Shown here piece after piece: positions 56,661 through 64,000 of a DNA stretch of 64,000 bases. Location of the stretch: contig VTFK01000072.1 in the NCBI GenBank assembly GCA_009617715.1, positions 930,001 to 994,000 of the forward strand, written 5' to 3'. The position numbers were made by a program, and so were the translations under genes. Each line of letters opens with the position of its first letter. The first letter of the stretch is position 1. The stretch comes from Plectrocnemia conspersa. Taxonomy: Eukaryota > Arthropoda > Insecta > Trichoptera > Polycentropodidae. A model generated the notes under the pieces. It saw nothing but the letters and a program-made list of their open reading frames with translations. It was not told the DNA's origin and did no database searches.

Positions 56661-57700
56661 CACGTACGTGTCAGTATAATAATGTATTAATATTACATAC
56701 TTTTACCTCTTGTTTTTCTATACTGCGATACTATTGCATATATGAGCTCTATATTTTTTTACCTAAAAATAGTTATACGTAATGAATTTATTTATAAAAA
56801 TCGTATTTTTTAATTTAATTGATGAGCGACTTTAACTATATTAGATTTATAACTGATCCACTAGAATGCTTGAATCTCGGTGTGTGGGAAACAGTTATTG
56901 GTTATTTTATTTCAGTTAAAATAAAAATTCTGTATAAAACATAATTAAATATCAGGTAATAAATATCCACTATAATTTAAATTTTATTTTAATAATAACA
57001 TTTTCTGTTATCAAACAACGACGACGATAGACAACACACAAGTTTAATCGCTCATCAAGATCATATAAAGTTTTTATTACTTGATTATCCAATAATAAGT
57101 AGACATTTTTTAAATTAATAAAAGAACCATTATTAATGTCAATTTTTAATATTAAAAATTAATATTTTTAAATAAATATGTTTTAATATTTTTTTTTGGT
57201 ATAGAAATCTCCCTTTTGTTGTGAGATGTGTGGCCGAAACATTTGTTAGTGTAGTGGATAGTATCACTTGAAACATAAGGTTATCGAACGAACTGTAATT
57301 GTAAGTATAGTGTGGAAGATTTCTCTTTTTGTTGTTCAATTAGTCATTATGGTGACGTTTTTTGTGATTGATGGTGCGAAAGGTTAAAACTCCCCCGTCA
57401 CAGTTAACAATTTTATTTTAATTTTAATCATAATTTTTTTAATTTAAAATATCTTATTAATGGGTCTTTGTTATTTTAAAAAAAAAATAAAAAATATTAT
57501 TTATGAATATAATATATGTATGATTTTTTTATCATTTATTGGATTAAACTGGAACTAATAACATTTGTTTAGACAAATATCGTAATAAATCGTAGTACAA
57601 TATCCCATTTTACTACTGATTTTTTAGATGTAAATCGTGATGTGGATGTATATTATTACAAAATAAACAATGATTACTTATTGCTTAGCTTAATTAACGG
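56661..57700. other. A+T-rich spacer
   Basis: Slightly mixed at 57215-57410. No gene recognised. Confidence 0.4.
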
Positions 57701-58130
57701 TGGCATATTTTAATGAATGATACGAATATATTCGAATTTATAATTTTGACATATTCCACAATTCTGTTGTTATCTTTGTGCACCAGCTATTTTCAAATCA
57801 TTGAAAATTTTCACCTACACCTTAAAAGTAAAGTAATGATTATGTGCGAAATGAAGGCGTACAGAAATATGGACCCGCTATTTACATTCAAGCCTCGCTA
57901 CACAGCAGAAGTGAATTTCCTGTTCACATTTTCAACGCCGAATCCCAAACAGGCCCGCGCTTTCAACAAAGGCTCTTCCGTTTGCCTCATCAAATAAAGT
58001 TGAATATAATGCCGAATAAATAAAAGAAGATATACAGAAAAAATACACGCACATAAAAATATATACGCCCAATAAAATACACGTCGAATACTTTTCTTGT
58101 GATTTTTTTCGAACGAGCAAAACTCGATCA
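57701..58130. other. Open frames on both strands, not convincing
   Basis: A 94-codon plus frame from ATG 57713 ends at 57997 with a CpG-richer tail (57865-57985). Two minus frames overlap the same tail. The plus product starts with a hydrophobic stretch (about residues 8-27) but shows no known domain. Possibly a regulatory patch. Confidence 0.2.
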
Positions 58131-58239
58131 AGTTTAGCTACAAATATTTTTTGCTATAATTCTTCTAAAAAAATAAATTATGCAAGAATTCTTTACTCAG
58201 CTATGTAGGTAACAACTAATACACGTATTTTTTACGCGT

Positions 58240-58350
58240 TCGGATAAATCGTATGAAAGAATTCGCGGCGCTTTTGCGTGAGAAATGTTTGAGAAATTTT
58301 CTCGCGAGGGAAACGCGCCGGGCGGGAAATGCTCCAGTCAACAATTTCCA
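58240..58350. promoter_or_regulatory. Compact G+C-rich patch with E2F-like and TCTCGCGAG words
   Basis: ttttctcgcgaggg (about 58298-58311) and GGCGGGAAA (58321-58329, E2F-type) lie in a short CpG-dense block between A/T-rich flanks. Such words are common in insect promoters of broadly expressed genes. No initiation codon or frame follows. Confidence 0.3.
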
Positions 58351-60760
58351 CTTAAAATCTTTCACTTAATGGAAAAATACTGTATCCTTACACTTAGCAG
58401 CTTATGCGTGCATGTAAATCAAGCGAACGTACCTTTTTCCAAGAATGTATAATAATGTAATATTTATATATTTGTGTCGTATGTAAGAGATTTTCGAGCT
58501 TTGTGCTTTAAATAAAAACATAGATTCCCATATATATCTTATAAAAATTGTATGACTATTTAAAATTTAAATATTGAATTTCTCTTCAACAATATATTGG
58601 CTGCCACGCCATACTACATCGTCAAAGAATGGATCCGTAGATTCTCGCCATGATCCTTCTCTTTAGTCTTAGTTAGCAAAAAAAAAAAACACTAAATACA
58701 TCTGATTCATTAAGTATTTATATTTATAATTTGTGTTTTATCTGTATTTTGGTAAAAGTAAAGATGGCAGAAACCCTGTTCCCAAGAATTTCGATAGTAT
58801 GTGCTATTTGGTTTTTAAACCATCATTAGTATAAAATAAGTGTATTTACTTTTATTCTAATATTTACAATAAATAGTCTATATAAAACAAAGTGAATGCA
58901 TTAACGTACCGGGTGTTATATTTATAGCTAGGATTTTGATCATGTCATCCCTTAAAATGTATTTATAAGGCTTATGCTTATATTGAAAGAAAAATAATTT
59001 AATATTATTATTATCTAGCTTTTTTAAAAAATATATGTTTATATGTAAAGGTATTTTTAATTTGTGGTTATTTAAAGTCAAATAATATTTACACTGTGAT
59101 GTGCGTTTATGCGCGACCAGATTTAATAAGGCTATATATTACAAGTGGTTTAATTAGTAATTTATATAAAGTTAATTTGTTTTTATTACAAAGATGGCTT
59201 CTTTGGCGGTAAATTAGAGCTAAATCTGATTAAACAATGAATTCTAATTTACAGGACTAGTCTACTTAAAATTTAAAGTGTAATCTACAGTCTAAATACC
59301 ATCCTAAGTATTTTATTTTTTCATTCACTAGTGAATCTTTAAGCATTCTTAAGTGGTATTTTTGTGTACATAAATATTAAATTGCAACAATAAAAAGTAA
59401 ATACTGTATATTTTTATTTTAAAATTATTACAAAATTTAATTTTATATACAATATAGGAAAGATAAAAATATTACTAAAAATTTATAATAAAGCATTAAT
59501 TACAAAAAAAATATAGAAAGCTTTAATAATTTGGGATATAATATGTAACTGTAATTACTAAAAAAATCATACAATTTTTTTTTATATATATAGCACACAT
59601 GCGTAATATAGGATTACAAAATTAAATATTTTTATGAATTAATCTTATAATATAATATTTGATATGGCAATTTTTATCAATAAAATATAGAAATCTGTTA
59701 AATCATTTATTTTTGAGATTTTAGATTATAACTAAAGCTTGTCTTTTAAGCGCAAAATTGCTTTAAATCAAATCACACATGGTGTTATTCTTACATTAAA
59801 ATTATAATGTGAACAAACTTAGTTTTCCTGTACTTTTACTGATTTTACACACATCTGAGTGTAAAATCAAGTCTGTATTTTTTCCTCATTGCATTGCATT
59901 TGAAAAATTCGCAGTTAAAATGATTTACCTCTGATCGATTCCATAATTTGAAATGCCATATATAATAAACCTACTGTGTTAAGTTTCTTGTTATACATAA
60001 TAATTTGATGAATAATGTAGTGATAGTTTAAAATACGATAAAATATTCGTCATTTTGACATTAGACAATAAAAGCACCAACAAGGCTTTGATCGATACAA
60101 TTGTTAATAATGACAACTGTATCTTAGTTACGTATTTATTGAATTTGGTAAAAATGTTAATAGAGTTCTTCCACGCAATAAAATCGTTATTTAGATGAAA
60201 AATCTGCAGAGATAATTCTAATACAAACAAGCAGTTATACAATATCACCAACATCCGTTGATTCATCTTATTGTAAGGTAAATGCAATACATTAATTAAT
60301 ATATCGTGAGGCGTTAATTGAATTTTTGTTTATATGTGTATTTCTAGGTTAATGTTTATTTTAAATGTCACTTTTTATATTGCATTTGTTTTCTATATTT
60401 TCAAATAGTAAATCCGCAAATTAAATTAAGATTTCTTTAACAAATTATTTCTCAAAAATATGTTATAACTGCAGTATTGCTACAGCTATATCATTAATGC
60501 AAAGAAAACCCCACATTTATATAAAACAACAGTTTTATTCAACAGTGACAAAAAATAGGCTAATTTTAATTTTCATGAAAATTATACTGTTGTGAAATGC
60601 ATAAAAATATTGTAATTCTACCCTTTGGTTATCGATCAGCGTACGACCTTTTTTTTTTAAGGCACACGTGTGTCTAAAAAGCGATGCAATTGGTTCACAG
60701 ACATTTTAATCTGCGATTTACAAGAGCTATCTCAAACCAGAATTTTAAAAGATGTGGCAA
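58351..60760. other. A+T-rich stretch with one 91-98 codon hydrophobic frame
   Basis: Mostly simple A/T sequence. On the minus strand a frame at 59991-60287 (usable ATG at 60266, 91 codons) has two hydrophobic segments (about residues 4-24 and 50-72 from that ATG) separated by a polar linker. I cannot assign it to a family; an exon or relic of a multi-pass receptor is one possibility, chance another. Confidence 0.3.
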
Positions 60761-60764
60761 TTTG

Positions 60765-61053
60765 TAACAGAGAGATGAAACGTGGTGAGAGACGCAGAAA
60801 TGAAAACAGCAGAGAATAGCAGAAACGAGTTAAGAGAATGCATTGATATGAGAGAGATCAGCGAATCACAAGAAGACAACTCGACAACTCCCAGCTGCTC
60901 GACTAAGCCGTCTTACAAAAATCACAGCCGACAATAATACAACTCGACACGCCAACGAAGACTCTGTGAGTTCCAAAACTTGCTATTTCAACTCCACCAC
61001 CTGATAGATTTGACTATTTGACTGCAAAGTCACAGTTCTTCGGCCTCAAAACT
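60765..61053 (+). repeat. GA-rich block plus dispersed motif, copy C
   Basis: AGA/CAG-rich sequence (60765-60905), then a mixed 100 bp, then gactatttgactgcaaagtc, acagttctt and cggcctcaaaac at 61008-61053. The order matches 39484-39724. It lies immediately upstream of a Jockey remnant, but the other copies do not, so a link is unproven. Confidence 0.45.
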
Positions 61054-61079
61054 GATTTTGAATAAATCTATACATTGTG

Positions 61080-61640
61080 TTGGAATCGACTTGTAGACTG
61101 CTATGGACCAATCATCCTACTTTCAATTTTATCGAAAGTCTTTGTAAAATTGCTTATTCTAAGAATAAAGCCAATAAATAATCATAAGAACCTTATTACT
61201 TAACAGCAATTTGGATTAAAAAAATATTTTTAGAAATAAACTAGGCATTAAGCTAAGAAAAATGTACTGGCTTTTAAGTTACGGGTCATGGCTGTCTTTA
61301 AAATGCAAAACGCAAATCTACAAATATATACTAAAGTCTATCATGACATACCGAATAGAAACGTGAAGGATCGCCAGCACCTCTAACATTAATATTATAG
61401 AGAAATTCCAGGGCAAGTGTCTTAGAATTTTTACTAACGCCCCATGGTATGCACCCAATGAGGTCATACGTAAGACTTCGGTATCAACTCAGGAAAATAG
61501 GCAGTCATAACAAAAAATATATGGATGGACTAAAAAAATCACCCTAAATAGCTTGCTGCAAAAAAAGGCTAAAATGAGTCAATAAAATATACCAAGCTAC
61601 GATATTTGTCTACTAATAGCTGCTAGTGGTGAGAGTTGAT
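61080..61640 (+). pseudogene. Second Jockey-type LINE remnant, internally deleted
   Basis: LLSILSKVFVKLLIL (about 61108-61155) and QQFGLK (about 61206) match the start of the RT domain. The catalytic part is then missing. Recognition resumes at MYWLLSYGSWLSLKCKTQIYK-like sequence (about 61263-61328), followed by MTYRIE, EKFQGKCLRIF and NAPWYAPNEVIRK (about 61430-61475), the C-terminal block of Jockey ORF2. Stops and frame changes are present. It is the same clade as the copy at 30 kb and in the same orientation, but deleted differently. Confidence 0.8.
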
Positions 61641-62290
61641 TAAGAAAAAAAGCCAGCGGGTTTTAGCTCTAAATAATACGTTAATATATATTACGTTAAT
61701 CATATAATTCGTTATTTTTAAGTTATATATTATTATTTATGCATCAATTAGTCTAAGTAATAATGTGCCTTTGTCAAGCTTTAATTTATTCTGTCATTAT
61801 TGAAAAAACTTCATTGTAGCTTTTTACATATTTTATAGTATCAGCATAAATAAATATGTACTTAGAACTGATTTTCCAGATCAGTAGTAAAGTGAGACTA
61901 GTAATCAAGTAAAACCTATGTTTAGGTGTGGTAATAATAATTAATGGTTTTCTCTCTAGAAATATCTTCTAAAATCTGAATAATATGGTCACACCTAATA
62001 TTATAAAAATATTATATTATAAAAATATATTAGTTAATGTTATATTGCTATTATTTTTTTAATATATTCATAATTATAGTTTCGTTATATTGCCTCAAAA
62101 TTTGCTTACTTGTCTTATTCACAGTTATTTCGGTAGTGATAGTTTTGTATTTCTATTTTCTACTAGAAACAATAATACAAAATTATTAAATGCTGTATCA
62201 TCACAGTGAAATTATTAAAAAATAAAATTATCATACAAAAATATATTACAAAATAAAAAGAAAACCTGAATAAATAAGACATGCGGTACT
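61641..62290. other. A+T-rich spacer
   Basis: Nothing recognised. Confidence 0.45.
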
Positions 62291-62700
62291 TGTTATTCAA
62301 AACGAAATAGAATGGTCAATGTCCCACGGGAGTCGTTCATTTCGGGAAAATCGCTTCCTGGGAAAGAAATCGCCACGAAGTTCTGGCACAAGGACCTCGG
62401 TTCGCTCAATTTCCGGTTCCCCTTTCATACCACATTTTGAATTCATACGCCAAATAAAGCTTCCCGCGGGGGAACGGCAAAAGCTCTCCGATACATTTCC
62501 AGATAATGCTCGGCACTGACCGAGATTGAAAACCCGCAAACCGTTTGATTTAACTTCGACTATTCAGCTTTATAATACTTGCGCAACATATCTGTATGCG
62601 CTTTAGCAGAATCGGATGGAGATTATTAACATTTCACAAATATCACGAACCAGGAAATGTAAATAACGAGCACAAGTTGCGCGCGTGTTTATTCTCTACT
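62291..62700. promoter_or_regulatory. CpG-bearing island with a STAT-like word
   Basis: Contains TTCCTGGGAA (TTC-N4-GAA, near 62366), ggttcccctttcat, caaataaagcttcccgcggg and a CpG-rich end. Frames are open on both strands (62297-62539 minus, 62319-62519 plus) and mirror each other, as expected from composition. Candidate regulatory element. Confidence 0.35.
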
Positions 62701-63560
62701 TTAGCAACTGAGAGTAATCGAGAATGTTTGAATATTCGCTCAACATTATGATTTAAAGAAGGGATTTCGTCAACAGGGTCAGTCAAATATGTGTAAACTG
62801 TACATTAGATTGAATTTAAATTTTATTAAATATATTTAAAAGCATTATAATTAATGAAATGTGGAAAAATAATTAATGATCAAGAAAATAGTTGGAAGTC
62901 ATCCACTGTGTGTTTTTATTAAAACATATTTAATAGTTAAAATTGTATATGAATTATATTTTGCTATTAAAAAACAATTTATGGATTGATCAATATTTAG
63001 TAATAAATATGTGTTACATTTACAAACAGCGCATTCGATACGTATGTATATCTATCTTAACACAGCATTATAAAATTTTTACAATTCATTCTCTCATTTT
63101 ATTTTAAGGAAAAGGACAATGTACTTTATTGTGAAAATTTGAAAAACGCTTTATTCCAAAGATCGTTAATCAAGTTTTACCCCCGCAGCTTCCATTGTTC
63201 TTAAATAAATGTCTACACGTTTTCTTTGCAATGTACATGACTCGCCATTTTTTCGCCTCCTCTCAAAATTTATGATGCCAAAAAATTATCGATTTAGTTA
63301 CGTTTTATATAATAAAGATCTGCCTTTGCGTAATGTTAACGTGCTAGACATAATGACATTTATTAAATACAAAAATATTTAATTATTAATAAATGATATT
63401 AACCAAATTCCTGTTTAGTATAGATCTTAGATTTCTGCTGTTAAATTTTATCGCCTTATTATAAACTTTATTTAGTTTTTTAATTAAATCACATTTAGTG
63501 AATCTAATAAATATTCACAACCAAATCATACAAAGTATATTTTCATGGTCCATCTTTATC
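62701..63560. other. A+T-rich spacer
   Basis: No feature recognised. Confidence 0.45.
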
Positions 63561-64000
63561 ATCGTGAATTATTAAAGCCCCGCCGACCCTTCCGGAAAAT
63601 AAACGGACTTAAAACAGACTATCTGCGTGGAGAATTCGTCATTTCTCCAGTCCCTTTGGATTATTCATGGCTTCTGGGTCCCCAGTTTAAGATCGTAAAG
63701 GTTCCCCGATAGTGTCAAGAGCGCAATTTACACAACAGCATACACAGCACCGTGTATTATGTCGCAATTAGTATCACGTGTCAGTCCAAGAGTGTTTTCG
63801 AAAGTACACTTTCGGCAATCTCGTGAAAATCTCAGATAGCAATGTAACGGAAATTAGCGGTAATGACGTTCGACACTAGAGGTGTATCGTTTCGCCTTGG
63901 CCGCAAAATTACAGGTATCATTTGCTGGGGAATGGCTTAAGAGATTACACCTTAGAAGGAACGACGTCGTTTATTTTTCATCCCCAGAGGAAAACACTAA
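63561..64000. promoter_or_regulatory. CpG-bearing island running off the window end
   Basis: Mixed sequence with gccccgccgacccttccgg, tgcgtggagaattcgtc, gtatcacgtgtc (E-box CACGTG), tttcgaaagtacactttcgg (dyad) and aacgacgtcgtt (12-bp palindrome near 63960). No coding frame. The island continues beyond position 64000. Confidence 0.35.

Noticed and set aside
1..64000. CRISPR array or prokaryotic operon
   Set aside because: No regularly spaced identical repeats with unique spacers; no long tightly packed frames; the sequence is eukaryotic in character.

Overview
This window looks like nuclear DNA of an arthropod, most probably an insect. It is strongly A+T-rich by eye and has no bacterial operons or long open frames. 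It carries decayed transposable elements of families usual in insects: piggyBac, Tc1/mariner and Jockey-type LINE. A beetle is possible but the sequence does not prove it. No multi-exon protein-coding gene, rRNA gene or intact tRNA gene could be recognised. The window reads as a gene desert or a very large intron.

The layout is a mosaic of two sequence types. Long A/T-dominated stretches of simple composition alternate with about twenty-five islands of roughly 200 to 1000 bp. The islands have visibly higher G+C, many CpG dinucleotides, mixed words and frequent transcription-factor-like motifs (TAATTA, octamer, TTTAT[G/T], CArG, SOX, Rel). The strongest are near 4.6, 9.1-9.5, 14.4-14.7, 15.2-16.2, 19.4-20.0, 22.7-23.2, 24.1-25.0, 28.7-29.75, 31.9-32.25, 33.3-33.8, 35.4-35.8, 38.0-38.4, 42.9-43.45, 52.8-53.2, 56.0-56.6, 62.3-62.55 and 63.6-64.0 kb. 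This pattern is what conserved non-coding regulatory elements around a developmental gene look like in insects. That reading is an inference from composition and motifs, not from alignment.

Mobile DNA, left to right: a piggyBac-like element bounded by TTAA (11518-13777) with long internal inverted arms and a decayed transposase; a tRNA-like fragment (about 13.93 kb); two mariner remnants in opposite orientation (18.25-18.56 and 21.02-21.36 kb); a second piggyBac remnant with the cysteine-rich C-terminus (27.48-28.41 kb); a Jockey reverse-transcriptase remnant (30.06-31.13 kb); a Tc1-like scrap (37.1 kb); possible hAT and pogo ends (46.1 and 50.6 kb); and a second, internally deleted Jockey remnant (61.1-61.6 kb). 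GA-rich blocks followed by a shared motif of about 40 nt occur at 39.5-39.7 and 60.8-61.05 kb, and the motif alone at 14.1 kb. This suggests a dispersed, unnamed repeat.

The most unusual locus is 38.9-42.0 kb. Two convergent short reading frames built of 15-bp units (pentapeptide consensus Gly-Asp-Gly-Gln-Leu/Met) face each other. One has a clear signal peptide and both end at a stop overlapping or touching AATAAA. Between them lies a three-copy satellite of about 175 bp. Several strong short hairpins and three exon-like segments with good splice-donor sequences are the other points to check.
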